Positions 8,791 to 18,081 of a DNA stretch of 64,000 bases are shown one piece after another (position 1 is the stretch's first letter; every line of letters begins with the position of its first letter). Source of the stretch: Desulfatibacillum sp. (GTDB taxonomy: Bacteria > Desulfobacterota > Desulfobacteria > Desulfobacterales > Desulfatibacillaceae); contig JAEINP010000019.1 of assembly GCA_016342355.1 (NCBI GenBank), positions 20,055-84,054 of the forward strand, written 5' to 3'. The notes beneath the pieces were generated by a model. The model was not told the origin of the DNA and did no database searches. It saw only the letters and a list, made by a program, of their open reading frames with translations. Made by a program: the position numbers and the translations under genes.

Positions 8791-10461
8791 TTAATCAAAA
8801 ACCACTTCCATGATGGAAAAATCGTCGTCCAGGGAGTCTTCGCCGCACATTTTTTTTGCGTGCCCGAAAAGGCGGTCCATTTCAGCCCCTTCATTGGGGG
8901 GAACATTCGCCATAAAGTCTGTGAATTCGTCGTATTTCCACATGACGCCTTCCGGGGTTTCAATTTCATATACCCCGTCTGAAAACACGAACAACCGGCA
9001 CTTGCCCTCGATCTGCACTTCGTTTTTCTTGTACTTCACATTGGGCATGCCCCCTATGAACATATTGGGGGTTTTAAGGCCGATGGGCCGGATGTGCCCC
9101 TTGGGGCCGCTTGTCATGAGCAGGGCCGGGGGATGGCCTCCACTGGCGTAGACCAGGGTGCGGGTCTTTTGGTTATAAACCCCGTACCACATGGTAAAAT
9201 ACATTTCGTTGTGGCGTTCCATGGGAAAGGAGTTATTGAGGGAGTTAAGGACCTGATCAGGTTCCCTGAAATCCGTCCCGGGCAGAGACTGGGACTGGAG
9301 CACGTTGATGACGGAAACGGAAAGCAGGGCCGCATGGACCCCGTGGCCGCACACGTCCAGAAGATAAATGGCAAAGTGGTCGTCGTCCACCCAATGGTAC
9401 CCAAAGGAATCCCCGCCCAATGAGGTGGAGGGGATAAATCTCCAGTGCGCCCTCAAGGGGCCATCCGTGATGGGTGAGGGCAACAGGGTTTTTACGTAGT
9501 CAGCAGCCTTGGACAACTCGGAGTATAGTTTTCTAAGGGCCTCGTTTTTCTTGGTGACGTCCCGGAAGGTGCCAATAAAAAACTCCTCGTCTTTTTTCCC
9601 CCCGATTCGCACCACGGCTTCCATGGGAAAAGGTTCCTCGTTTTTGCGGAGACCCGGCAATTCATGCAGTTCCCCGGAAAAAATGCGGTCCAGGATGTCT
9701 TCATCTTCCCCGTGCTGCAATAGTTGGAGAAGGGACATGTCAATGAATTCGTCGTGGTCATACCCGAAGATATTCATGGCTGCGGGATTGATTCCCCGAA
9801 TGCGGAGGCTTTCAATACCAAAGGTAATGATGGCGTCGGCTGCGGCTTCCACAATATCCGAGGCGTTTTTGGCGCCCTGGAGTTTTTCCTGGGCAACGAG
9901 GTTTTCCAAAAGCCGGGACCGGAATATAGCCACGGCAGCCAGGCCTGCAAAGGCTTCCAGGATTTCCAGGTCTCCATCATCGAAATTTGCGGAATTCTTA
10001 GGGTTCAGGACCTGGACCACGCCCAGGAGCTCGTTTTCATGGAGAATGGGAGAACACAGGATAGCCCGGGTTATAAATCCGGTTTCACTATCAGCGCGTT
10101 TGGAAAAACGGGGGTCGTTCTGGGCGTCCCGGATGTTCACCGAGTGTTTGTTTTCCCCTACCCAACCAGCCACTCCTTCTCCCAGTTTGAGGGTGATCTT
10201 ATCCCGGAGGATTTTATCCAGATTACCGGGCTGTTCGTTGGAAGCCATTTCAAATTCCAACACGTTGCGGTTAGGCCGATACCGCATGATGGAGGCGGCT
10301 TCCGCGTTGGTGACTTCCTTGGCCAGATTCATGAGCAGAGGAAACAGGTCTTCCAAAGACTCCACCCTGGCGATGGTCTGGTTGGCTTCGATCAGTTTTT
10401 TAAGCCTGACGGCCTGGTTTGATTGGTCGGTGGCTTCCATAACTAATCTGCGCCGCAGCAA
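8791..10461 (-). CDS. SpoIIE/RsbU-type protein phosphatase with GAF and PAS
   Basis: A 556-residue PP2C-like phosphatase expected to dephosphorylate a STAS-domain antagonist. Domains: GAF about 25-190, PAS about 205-315 (ends in a PAC-like GTFRDVTKKNEA), phosphatase about 340-556 with the metal-binding GGDSFGYHWVDDDHFAIYLLD split by VCGHG. The C-terminus SIMEVVFD is typical of the fold. TTG 10461 has AAGGAG seven bases upstream; it overlaps the end of the kinase-like gene by 19 bases. ATG 10440 is an alternative, two bases after that gene's stop. The overlap implies translational coupling in the partner-switching operon. Confidence 0.88.
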   Translation of the reverse strand: MLRRRLVMEATDQSNQAVRLKKLIEANQTIARVESLEDLFPLLMNLAKEVTNAEAASIMRYRPNRNVLEFEMASNEQPGNLDKILRDKITLKLGEGVAGWVGENKHSVNIRDAQNDPRFSKRADSETGFITRAILCSPILHENELLGVVQVLNPKNSANFDDGDLEILEAFAGLAAVAIFRSRLLENLVAQEKLQGAKNASDIVEAAADAIITFGIESLRIRGINPAAMNIFGYDHDEFIDMSLLQLLQHGEDEDILDRIFSGELHELPGLRKNEEPFPMEAVVRIGGKKDEEFFIGTFRDVTKKNEALRKLYSELSKAADYVKTLLPSPITDGPLRAHWRFIPSTSLGGDSFGYHWVDDDHFAIYLLDVCGHGVHAALLSVSVINVLQSQSLPGTDFREPDQVLNSLNNSFPMERHNEMYFTMWYGVYNQKTRTLVYASGGHPPALLMTSGPKGHIRPIGLKTPNMFIGGMPNVKYKKNEVQIEGKCRLFVFSDGVYEIETPEGVMWKYDEFTDFMANVPPNEGAEMDRLFGHAKKMCGEDSLDDDFSIMEVVFD

Positions 10462-10907
10462 GCGGCATCTCCTTTTATACTGAGTTCGAGGACGTTTTTG
10501 TCATCAATTCTATGATAATTCAGGGTGTTTAGCATATTACGAATCAGGTGAATACCCAGCCCGCCCACGGTTCTTTCTGAAATCGGAGTGGTCAGGTCTG
10601 GTTCGGGGGCGCTTTCCACATCAAATTGATGGCCATCGTCCACAATGGTCATGGCAATCCCCGAGTCCTGCACTTCCAGGTGCACAGCGATTTCGTGCTC
10701 CCTGGCTTCGTCGTCATAACCGTATTTGAAAATATTGGTCAGGATTTCTTCCAGAGCCAGGTTGACACCATACACCACCCTGGGGCAGAGCTGGTTAACA
10801 TCCAGAAAATCATTCACCCGAATGCAAAGGCGGCCAAGTTCGTCAAAATCATTTTTTATGGCAAGATCCAAAACCCGGGCCATAGTAAAGCCTGTATCCC
10901 CTCCCAT
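10443..10907 (-). CDS. RsbW-type anti-sigma/serine kinase (HATPase)
   Basis: A 154-residue GHKL ATPase of the anti-sigma-factor kinase family. The N box is EEILTNIFKYGYDD, G1 is VDDGHQFD and G2 is GGLGIHLIRNM. In known systems such proteins bind a sigma factor or output protein and phosphorylate the STAS partner, which here is the next gene upstream. No sigma factor gene lies nearby, so the target may be encoded elsewhere. ATG 10883 (MARVLDL) is an alternative start; neither has a strong ribosome site. Confidence 0.85.
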   Translation of the reverse strand: MGGDTGFTMARVLDLAIKNDFDELGRLCIRVNDFLDVNQLCPRVVYGVNLALEEILTNIFKYGYDDEAREHEIAVHLEVQDSGIAMTIVDDGHQFDVESAPEPDLTTPISERTVGGLGIHLIRNMLNTLNYHRIDDKNVLELSIKGDAACCGAD

Positions 10908-10910
10908 GCC

Positions 10911-10933
10911 CCAGCCTGTCTAAGGCAGGCTGG
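10911..10933. other. Hairpin between STAS and kinase genes
   Basis: CCAGCCTG (10911-10918) pairs with CAGGCTGG (10926-10933). There is no T-run on the minus strand, so it is more likely an mRNA stability or attenuation element than a terminator. Confidence 0.3.
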
Positions 10934-10995
10934 CCGAGCATGATAGTAATCCGAAAAAACGGATTCAAAGCCAAGGCCATCGTAAAAAGGCAAAA

Positions 10996-11334
10996 TCACC
11001 CCATTGCAATGGAACGGGCTTCCTTTTCATCATGGGTGATAGGCATGAGTTCGGTCAGGCCTGCTGTTTGCAAAATTTCCTCGACCAGAGGCTGGGGTTT
11101 GAGGAGCACCATTTTGGATCCTTCGGCAAACAAAGCCTTGGCGCCCTGGAAAAGCATCCTGATACCTAATGATGCCAGAAAAGAAACCTGGCTAAGGTCA
11201 ACAATCAGGGCTTTTCCTGCGCCGGAATGGGCGGCAAAAGCTGTGCCGACTGTCTGTTCACCCGCCACATCAAGCCGTCCTGCCAGGGCTAAATGGGTGA
11301 ATGCGTCGTCCGACTGCACCACAGTCAATTCCAT
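10996..11334 (-). CDS. STAS-domain anti-sigma factor antagonist
   Basis: A 112-residue single STAS domain, as in SpoIIAA/RsbV. The conserved core VDLSQVSFLASLGIRML carries Ser in the ASLG position that is phosphorylated in SpoIIAA. ATG 11334 follows AAAGGAAC by 7 bases; the longer open frame to 11406 overlaps the CoA ligase end and adds no recognisable sequence. With the kinase and phosphatase downstream it makes a full partner-switching triad on one transcript. It begins 16 bases after the upstream CoA ligase stop, which ties the triad to the lipid/ABC gene set. Confidence 0.88.
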   Translation of the reverse strand: MELTVVQSDDAFTHLALAGRLDVAGEQTVGTAFAAHSGAGKALIVDLSQVSFLASLGIRMLFQGAKALFAEGSKMVLLKPQPLVEEILQTAGLTELMPITHDEKEARSIAMG

Positions 11335-11350
11335 AGTCCGTTCCTTTCTA

Positions 11351-13156
11351 TCAGGTCTTGCCCCCGTACATTCCCTCAATGAGGTCGGCAAAGGCCTGGT
11401 TGACAAATTTCCGCTTAACTTTCATGGTTGGAGTAACTTCACCATCTTCCTCGTACAACTTTTTGGGCAAAATTACAAACTTCTTCACCTGCTCCACCCG
11501 GGCCAGGGAGTTATTTACCTTATTCACCTCCCCGGCTATCAGTTCTGTAATCCGGATGTCCTGGGTGAGATCCCTGTAGGTGGAAAATTGCACCTTTTGA
11601 TCCTGAGCATATTTCACAACGTTGTCCTCGTCAATCATGATCAAACAGGCGAGGAATTTTCGTTTGTCTCCCACCACCACGGCATCGTTAATATAGGGGG
11701 AGAATTTCAGCTTGTTCTCAATATACTGGGGTGTGATATTCTTGCCGCCAGCAGTAACGATTATGTCCTTTTTTCTGTCGGTTATGCGTAGATACCCCTC
11801 GTCGTCCAGCTCCCCCACATCCCCGGAATACAGCCAGCCGTCCACCACGGTTTCGGAAGTGGCTTCGGGGTTGTTGAAATACCCGGCAAACACCCCGGGC
11901 GATTTTACAAGGATTTCCCCGTCCGGGGCGATTTTCACTTCCGAGCCAGGCACAGGTTTTCCCACTGTGCCGATTTTTGCGTTTTTATCACTGGCCAAGC
12001 AGGTCACGCCCGACCCTTCGGTCTGGCCGTAGCCTTCCACCAGGTTCACGCCAATGGATTGAAAAAAACGTAACACGTCCGGTGAAATGGGAGCGGCCCC
12101 GGAATAGGCCACCCGCATGCGGTCGAAGCCCATGTGTTCTTTCAGGCTGCGCAGAACGCAAAAATGCGCCATGCCATAGGCCATGTTCAACCAGGCGGGG
12201 ACGGGCTTGTGGGCCAGTTTCAGGTCTGCCCTCCGTTCGCCTATCCTGGAGGCCCATTGAAAGGCTTTCCGTTTGAACCAGGTGGCGTCGGACATTTTAA
12301 TATAGATGGTGGAATGGTATTTTTCCCAGATTCGGGGAACCGCATAGCCCACGGTGGGGGAAATTTCCACCATATTCTGGCTGACAGTGTCCGAGCTTTC
12401 TATAAAATTGACCACATAGCCCGATACCAACTGTCCGAATACGGAAAACAGACGTTCGAAAATGTGGCACAGGGGCAGGAATGACAACACCTCGTCGCCG
12501 TCAATGAACTCATTTTCAAAAGTCACGGCCCTGGCCATCCAGGTAACATTCCGGTGGGTGAGCATGGCCCCCTTAGGGGGACCGGTGGTGCCGGAGGTAT
12601 AGATAAGCACGGCAAGATCATCGGGCTTGCTTTGGTCTATGCGTTTTTCAAAAGCCTCGGGGTCGGATTGTATGGCGGCTTCGCCTGCTTCCAGAAATGC
12701 TTCAAAGGTCATGACCCGGGAGTCCTGGAAATGCCGGAGCCCCTTGGTTTCCCAAACAATCACCCTTTTCAGCAAAGGGGTGCGGTCGGCAAAATGGAGC
12801 CATTTGTCCAGTTGCTCCTCGTTTTCCACAAACAGAAAACGGGATTCCGAATTCTCCACCACATAGTGGACCTGCTCCCAGGCATTGGTGGAATAGATCC
12901 CTGTAGCCACTCCACCGGCGCACTGGACGCCCATGTCAATATAAACCCATTCCGGGCAGTTATCTCCTATAATGGAAACGCATTGACCCTGTTCCAGGCC
13001 CATGGAGATGAGCGCAGCCCCCACTTTTTTGGCCGTGTTGTAGTACTGGCTCCAGGTAATGTCGTGCCACAGGCCATATTCCTTCCTGCGCAGGGCAACC
13101 CGTTTCCCGAAGCGGTGGGCGGTATCCCGAAAAATCCGGCCGGTTGTATCAGTCAC
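11351..13156 (-). CDS. Long-chain acyl-CoA synthetase (FAA1/FadD15 type)
   Basis: A 601-residue ANL enzyme of the long form. Motifs: IYTSGTTGPPKGAMLTHRN, EGYGQTEGSGVT, GWLYSGDVGELDDEGYLRITDRKKDIIVTAGGKNITPQYIE, and the C-terminal TPTMKVKRKFV, in which K of the TxxxK motif serves catalysis. The start is GTG 13156, four bases beyond the end of livF with GGAG about 9 bases upstream. Its place between the importer genes and the partner-switching set suggests that a carboxylic acid taken up by the importer is activated to its CoA ester; this is inference from position. Confidence 0.92.
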   Translation of the reverse strand: MTDTTGRIFRDTAHRFGKRVALRRKEYGLWHDITWSQYYNTAKKVGAALISMGLEQGQCVSIIGDNCPEWVYIDMGVQCAGGVATGIYSTNAWEQVHYVVENSESRFLFVENEEQLDKWLHFADRTPLLKRVIVWETKGLRHFQDSRVMTFEAFLEAGEAAIQSDPEAFEKRIDQSKPDDLAVLIYTSGTTGPPKGAMLTHRNVTWMARAVTFENEFIDGDEVLSFLPLCHIFERLFSVFGQLVSGYVVNFIESSDTVSQNMVEISPTVGYAVPRIWEKYHSTIYIKMSDATWFKRKAFQWASRIGERRADLKLAHKPVPAWLNMAYGMAHFCVLRSLKEHMGFDRMRVAYSGAAPISPDVLRFFQSIGVNLVEGYGQTEGSGVTCLASDKNAKIGTVGKPVPGSEVKIAPDGEILVKSPGVFAGYFNNPEATSETVVDGWLYSGDVGELDDEGYLRITDRKKDIIVTAGGKNITPQYIENKLKFSPYINDAVVVGDKRKFLACLIMIDEDNVVKYAQDQKVQFSTYRDLTQDIRITELIAGEVNKVNNSLARVEQVKKFVILPKKLYEEDGEVTPTMKVKRKFVNQAFADLIEGMYGGKT

Positions 13157-13160
13157 TAGG

Positions 13161-13937
13161 TTATCTCCACCTTTTTTTTCTTTTCCAACGTTGATACCCC
13201 TTGGCCGATTCCTGGGCCTTGAAACCCAGGTAAAACTCTTTTACGTCCTGATCTTCCAAAAGCTGGCAGCAAGGTCCGGCCATGACAAATCGTCCGTTCT
13301 CCAGAATCAGGCCAAAATCCGAAATGCCCAGGGCCTTCCTGGCGTTTTGTTCCACCAGCAAAATGGTGACGCCCTGATTCCGGATGATCTTGATGATTTC
13401 GAAAATTTCCTTGACCAGGAGAGGGGAAAGGCCCAGGGAGGGTTCGTCCAGGATCAGGAGCCGGGGCCTGGACATGAGGGCCCGGCCTATGGCCAGCATT
13501 TGCTGCTCGCCCCCGGACAGGGTTCCGGCCCATTGATTCACCCGGTCCGCCAGGATGGGGAAATAGCTGTATATTTTTTCAAAATCATGCTTCAGGGCGG
13601 AACGGTCTTTCCTGGTATGGGCGCCCATGAGGAGGTTTTCCTGCACGGTCAGTTCGTTAAACACCTCGCGGCCTTCGGGTACATAGGCGATGCCCATACG
13701 CACGATGTCTTCCGTTTCCTTGCCATCAATGCGTTTGCCGTCGAACTCGATGGTTCCCTTGTCCGGCTGGTCGTCAATGAGGCCCATGATTGTTTTAAGG
13801 ATGGTGGATTTACCGGCGCCGTTGTTTCCCAAAACCGTTGTGATGCCGCCTTCTTCCACAGAGAGGGAAACCCCCCTGACCGCATAGATCAGGTCGTAAT
13901 AGGTTTCGATGTTTTTTACTTCAAGCAGCACACTCAT
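13161..13937 (-). CDS. livF: Liv-type ABC importer ATPase F
   Basis: A 258-residue ATPase: Walker A LGNNGAGKST, signature LSGGEQQMLAIGRALM, Walker B LLILDEPSLGLSP and H-loop region ILLVEQNARKAL. It matches the short LivF-type subunit of the branched-chain amino acid family of importers. ATG 13937 lies inside the end of livG (17-base overlap), so translation is likely coupled. The C-terminus, after KEFYLGFKAQESAKGYQRW, is rich in Lys and Arg. The substrate is unknown; in anaerobic degraders such systems also carry aromatic or aliphatic acids. Confidence 0.92.
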   Translation of the reverse strand: MSVLLEVKNIETYYDLIYAVRGVSLSVEEGGITTVLGNNGAGKSTILKTIMGLIDDQPDKGTIEFDGKRIDGKETEDIVRMGIAYVPEGREVFNELTVQENLLMGAHTRKDRSALKHDFEKIYSYFPILADRVNQWAGTLSGGEQQMLAIGRALMSRPRLLILDEPSLGLSPLLVKEIFEIIKIIRNQGVTILLVEQNARKALGISDFGLILENGRFVMAGPCCQLLEDQDVKEFYLGFKAQESAKGYQRWKRKKRWR

Positions 13938-14712
13938 CGCTCTCTTCCTCTCCGAGGTAGGCGGTCAAAACCTCCGGGTGTATTTGCACCTGGGCAGGAG
14001 TTCCCTCGGTAATGGGTCTGCCGAAATTGATGACAAGAATCCGGTCCGAAATATCCATGACCATGGCCATGTCGTGTTCGATGAGCAGGATGGTCACGCC
14101 CAGTTCGTCCTGAATATCCTTGATCCAGAAAATCATGTCCTGTTTTTCTTCGGAATTCATGCCCGCGCAGGGCTCGTCCAAAAGCAGCAGTTCCGGCTCC
14201 AGGGCCAGGGCCCTGCCCAGCTCCACCAGTTTCTGGGTACCGTAGGGAAGCATGCCCACAGGGTAATCCCGGACCCCCTGGAGTTCCAGCAGATCAATGA
14301 TTTCCTCCACCTTCTTTCGGTGAATTTGTTCCTCCCGCCCGGCATAAGAGCGTCTACCCCACATGAAACCGCCCCGGAACAGGCCGGTTTTCATAAACAC
14401 ATGCCTGCCCAGCATGAGGTTTTCCATAAGGCTCATGTGGGTGAACAGCTCTATGTTCTGGAATGTGCGGGCGATGCCCATTCTGGCGACCTTGTCAGGC
14501 TTTTTGCCTACCAGTTCCTGGTCTTTGAAGCGTATGGAGCCGCCGGAAGGTTTATAAATGCCATTGATGCAGTTGAAGAGGGTGGTCTTGCCGGCCCCGT
14601 TGGGTCCGATAACAGAAAAGATGGAGCCTTTTTCGATTTCAAAGCCCACCCCTTCAAGGGCCGCCAGTCCGCCAAACCACATGGAAAGATCTTCTACCCT
14701 GAAAAACGCCAT
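13921..14712 (-). CDS. livG: Liv-type ABC importer ATPase G
   Basis: A 263-residue ATPase with Walker A GPNGAGKTT, a LivG-like insertion (about residues 85-125) and Walker B LLLLDEPCAGMN. The expected signature LSGGQ-like loop is changed: the sequence reads LPYGTQKLVELGRALAL, a form common in LivG (YGxQK/R). ATG 14712 starts the family-typical MAFFRVEDLSMWFGG, with AAAGG nine bases upstream; the frame extends to 14796 through the intergenic hairpin and is not used. Confidence 0.92.
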   Translation of the reverse strand: MAFFRVEDLSMWFGGLAALEGVGFEIEKGSIFSVIGPNGAGKTTLFNCINGIYKPSGGSIRFKDQELVGKKPDKVARMGIARTFQNIELFTHMSLMENLMLGRHVFMKTGLFRGGFMWGRRSYAGREEQIHRKKVEEIIDLLELQGVRDYPVGMLPYGTQKLVELGRALALEPELLLLDEPCAGMNSEEKQDMIFWIKDIQDELGVTILLIEHDMAMVMDISDRILVINFGRPITEGTPAQVQIHPEVLTAYLGEEESDECAA

Positions 14713-14780
14713 GCACCAGCCTTTCGAAGCCGGGGCAACTCTCCTGCCCCTGGCCTTGCCAATGTCCTGGTTTTTCCTTC

Positions 14781-14808
14781 CCGAAGCCGGGACCATGCCC
14801 GGCTTCGG
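14781..14808 (-). other. Perfect 11-bp hairpin between livK and livG
   Basis: CCGAAGCCGGG (14781-14791) and CCCGGCTTCGG (14798-14808) form a perfect stem with a 6-base loop. No T-run follows on either strand, so it is probably not a terminator. A hairpin just after a binding-protein gene often stabilises its mRNA, raising its dose above the other subunits. Confidence 0.5.
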
Positions 14809-14844
14809 AAAAGGATATGGGATGCCTATGGGTCACCAAGTTAA

Positions 14845-16035
14845 TCAGTCGATCTTGAGCCAGTCGGTCAACTGGATCATGTCGCCGCCTTCCGCGCATT
14901 TGGCGATAAACACTTCGGTCTGGCCCTGACGGCACATGGGACTGTTTACATCAAAGGGCGCAAAGCTGATCCGGCCCATGATACCCCGGAAGTATTGGAG
15001 TTGTTCCAGCTCACTCACAAGGCGTTCCCGGGTAAGGTCGCGTCCGCACCGATGCAGGGCCTCCACCAGGGGTTCGGCAAAGCCAAATCCTGCGGTAAAA
15101 AAGGTTCCCCACCTTTCGTCCGGGGCGGCGAATTTGTCGAATGCGGCCTTGTATTCCCGCATGAGGGGGCCAAAGGAGTCGGGGCCGTCCCCGAAGGCGG
15201 TGGTTATGACGCCCACCCACAAGCCCTGGCTGATTTCGTTCATGTAGGGGTAATCCGAACACGTGCTGGTGCTCATCCATTGGGGTTCAAACTTCATGGC
15301 CTTGGCCGTTCCCAGCGTAATCAGGGCATGCTTGGGAGACACCCATAAAAGGACGGTGTCGGCCCCGGACTTTTTCAGGTTCATGACATGGGGTTTCAGG
15401 TCTGTGTCCGACTTTTCCACGGGAATTTCTGCAACCAGGCTCAACCCATGTTTGGCCAGTTCCTCCTTGGCGCCCATAAGCCCGTTCTTGCCGTACTCAT
15501 CGTTTTGGTAAACCATGGCCACACTCTTTTTGCCCATGATTTCGACGGCGTAGCGGCACAATGCCTTGGCTTCCATTTTGTATAGGGGGTAGGAGGCGAA
15601 AAGATATTTGTTGGGGGGGGTGATCCAGTGCAGCGATCCGGAGGAGGGACTGATCCAGGGGACCTTGCGTTCCATGAGATAATCCTTGACCGCCATGCCG
15701 GGGGCAGTTCCCACACCGCCGACCCAGGCGAAAACGCCTACGTCCTCCTGAAGTTGTTTCACACCGGCCAGGGTCCGGGCCGGGTTATACCCGTCGTCAA
15801 AGGTGTGGTAGACAATTTTTCTGCCATGGATGCCGCCCTTTTCGTTTATCATATCAAAAAGGACTCCCGTACCCCGGGCAACCGAACCCCAGGCTGCTGC
15901 CGGTCCGGTTTGGGGCCCCCACTGGCCAATGTGGATTTCGGTGTCGGTCACCCCCTCTTCGGCCCATGCCGGAAGACCTGCGAACAGAACAAGGGAAAGC
16001 AATGTGGCGACTGCCCAAATAATCCGTTTTTTCAT
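14845..16035 (-). CDS. livK: Periplasmic substrate-binding protein of Liv-type importer
   Basis: A 396-residue family-5 type binding protein. The signal peptide is MKKRIIWAVATLLSLVLFAG with cleavage after PAWA. The mature part opens EEGVTDTEIHIGQWGPQTGPAAAWG, typical of leucine/isoleucine/valine-binding proteins, followed by two Rossmann-like lobes. AGGAGGG six bases before ATG 16035 supports the start. Ligand identity cannot be read; the neighbouring CoA synthetase favours an organic acid over an amino acid, as inference only. Confidence 0.9.
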   Translation of the reverse strand: MKKRIIWAVATLLSLVLFAGLPAWAEEGVTDTEIHIGQWGPQTGPAAAWGSVARGTGVLFDMINEKGGIHGRKIVYHTFDDGYNPARTLAGVKQLQEDVGVFAWVGGVGTAPGMAVKDYLMERKVPWISPSSGSLHWITPPNKYLFASYPLYKMEAKALCRYAVEIMGKKSVAMVYQNDEYGKNGLMGAKEELAKHGLSLVAEIPVEKSDTDLKPHVMNLKKSGADTVLLWVSPKHALITLGTAKAMKFEPQWMSTSTCSDYPYMNEISQGLWVGVITTAFGDGPDSFGPLMREYKAAFDKFAAPDERWGTFFTAGFGFAEPLVEALHRCGRDLTRERLVSELEQLQYFRGIMGRISFAPFDVNSPMCRQGQTEVFIAKCAEGGDMIQLTDWLKID

Positions 16036-16075
16036 GATATCCCTCCTGTGTTTGGGTGCTTTGAAAAGAACTGGA

Positions 16076-16951
16076 TCATACTTTTTTCACGTAATGGCGG
16101 GCGAAAATCCCGCTTGGTTTTACGCATAATACAATGACTATGATGGCGAAGGCTACTGCGGATTTAAATTCCATGTATGCATATTGCCCAAAAAGGTTTT
16201 CCACAATACCCACCAGATAAGCCCCGAAAACCGCTCCGGGAATGGAAGTCATGCCGCCCACCACTGCTCCGGAAAAACCCTTGAGCATGGGATCCCACAT
16301 CATAAAAGGCTCCATGGATTTGGGCGCGATGAGGATTCCCGCAACGCACCCCACCAGGGAGGAAATGCCCCAGGTGAACATAAGCACCCGATTGGTGCGG
16401 ATTCCCATGAGGCGGGCAGCCACTTTGTTCTGTTGGGTGGCTTTCATGGCCAGGCCCAAACGGGAAAAGCGGAAGAAAAGGAATAGGCCAAGCATAATGA
16501 CCCACACTATGGCGAAGGTGAGAGCTTCCAAAGTGGTTGCGAACAAATTGCCGATCATGAGCGTATCGTAGGTGGAAATGGGAAAGGGCATGACCTTTTG
16601 TTCAGCCCCGAATTTCCAGGAAACCAGCCCGATGAGGACCATTTCCAGACCGATGGTCACGATGATCATGCCCAGGACGTTTTGTTCCTTGGCCCTCCTG
16701 AGAATAGTAAATTCCAGGACGCAGCCCACAAATACCGCAAAAAGGGCGGCCAGGGGAAAGGCATAGAAAAAAGGCACGCCATAGGTATGGAGGATCATGT
16801 AGGTGAAGAATACCGAAACCAGAGCCATTTCACCCTGGGCGAAATTCACCACCTCCGAGGTTTTGTAAATAATCACCATGGCGATGCCCATCAGGGCGTA
16901 TCCGCTGCCCACCGCAACGCCGTTCAACAAGGTCTGCAACAAATCGGTCAT
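16076..16951 (-). CDS. livH: Liv-type ABC importer permease H
   Basis: A 291-residue membrane permease with about eight hydrophobic segments. It has the LivH opening LLQTLLNGVAVGSGYALMGIAMVIIYKTSEVVNFAQGEMA and the coupling-helix region FSGAVVGGMTSIPGAVFGAYLVGIVENL. It forms the transmembrane pore with the livM product. GGGAGCGAG precedes ATG 16951. The gap to livM is 68 bases and to the binding protein 40 bases, consistent with one operon. Confidence 0.92.
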   Translation of the reverse strand: MTDLLQTLLNGVAVGSGYALMGIAMVIIYKTSEVVNFAQGEMALVSVFFTYMILHTYGVPFFYAFPLAALFAVFVGCVLEFTILRRAKEQNVLGMIIVTIGLEMVLIGLVSWKFGAEQKVMPFPISTYDTLMIGNLFATTLEALTFAIVWVIMLGLFLFFRFSRLGLAMKATQQNKVAARLMGIRTNRVLMFTWGISSLVGCVAGILIAPKSMEPFMMWDPMLKGFSGAVVGGMTSIPGAVFGAYLVGIVENLFGQYAYMEFKSAVAFAIIVIVLCVKPSGIFARHYVKKV

Positions 16952-17019
16952 GGACTCGCTCCCGCCAAAATTCTTTCAGGGAAAACCCTGCGCAGGTACA
17001 CACAGGAAAGAACACGCCC

Positions 17020-18081
17020 TTAAAAAGGCCAGGTCTTCCAATATTTTTTCATACGCAGCCACAGGCCATAGATGCCCAGGGGTTCGAACATCATGATCAG
17101 CACCATGATGGAACCAAACACAATATATTGGATGTTACTGACCCCCGTAATGGAAAACCAGGACCGGGACATGACCTTGAGCCATTCCCCCAGGAACGGA
17201 ACCTCCAGGATGTTGCGTAGGGTCAGGTCCAGCCAGGTCAGGAGAACCGCTCCGGCAATGGCCCCGAAAATGGAACCCAGCCCGCCCACCACCACCATGG
17301 CAAGAAACATGATGGACATGAGCATGTTGAATATCTCAGGTTCGATATAGCCCAGGATGAACGCATACAGACCCCCTGCCAGCCCCGCCAGAAAGGCGCT
17401 CACGGCAAAGGCCAGGGTCTTGTACAGCGTGAGATTCACACCCATGGTTTCGGCGGCTATGTCCGCGTCGCGAATGGCTATGAATGCCCGGCCCACCTTG
17501 GTTTTCACAAGGTTTCTGGCAAAAAGGCACACCAGAACCGCAATGAGGACAAACAGGTAATACCGGCTGATATCCGAGTCCAGGTGCAGGGGGCCGATTA
17601 CTAGTTCAGGGGCATGGAGACCCTGGCGGCCTCCAAAATACTCCACCCGCCCAATGATCTGAGTGACGGTCAGCCCGAATCCCAACGTGGCGATGGACAA
17701 ATACGGCCCTTCCAGCCTGAGGGCGGGCAAGCCCAGCAAGAAACCGAACAAGGCGGACAAAGATGCGGCCAGGAACAGGGAAACCACAAAGGGCAGGCCC
17801 AGCTTAGCCATAAAAACAATAGTTGCATAAGCCCCGATGGCAAAAAAACCGGCATGACCAAGGGAAATTTGCCCTGTGTATCCCACCAGCAAATTCAGGC
17901 CCATGGCGACTATAATATTAACCGCTATGCAGTTGGCCACATAAACATAATAGGTCTTTAAAAATTTGTCGGCAATAAAGGGAAACAATGCCAGCCCAAG
18001 AATCAGGGCGCAAAACCAGAAGATGATCCAACGTGACGTAAAAATAGCCACATCTTCATAATAGTCCCGCTTCATATCCAT
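17020..18081 (-). CDS. livM: Liv-type ABC importer permease M
   Basis: A 353-residue permease with about nine membrane segments, containing the LivM-typical AMGLNLLVGYTGQISLGHAGFFAIGAYA and FVVVGGLGS-like stretch (MAVVVGGLGSIFGAIAGAVLLTWL). First gene of the importer operon in the order M-H-K-G-F, then CoA synthetase and the partner-switching genes. I prefer ATG 18081 (GGAG nine bases upstream) over the open-frame start at 18171, whose extra 30 residues look non-homologous; ATG 18075 is also possible. Confidence 0.9.
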   Translation of the reverse strand: MDMKRDYYEDVAIFTSRWIIFWFCALILGLALFPFIADKFLKTYYVYVANCIAVNIIVAMGLNLLVGYTGQISLGHAGFFAIGAYATIVFMAKLGLPFVVSLFLAASLSALFGFLLGLPALRLEGPYLSIATLGFGLTVTQIIGRVEYFGGRQGLHAPELVIGPLHLDSDISRYYLFVLIAVLVCLFARNLVKTKVGRAFIAIRDADIAAETMGVNLTLYKTLAFAVSAFLAGLAGGLYAFILGYIEPEIFNMLMSIMFLAMVVVGGLGSIFGAIAGAVLLTWLDLTLRNILEVPFLGEWLKVMSRSWFSITGVSNIQYIVFGSIMVLIMMFEPLGIYGLWLRMKKYWKTWPF

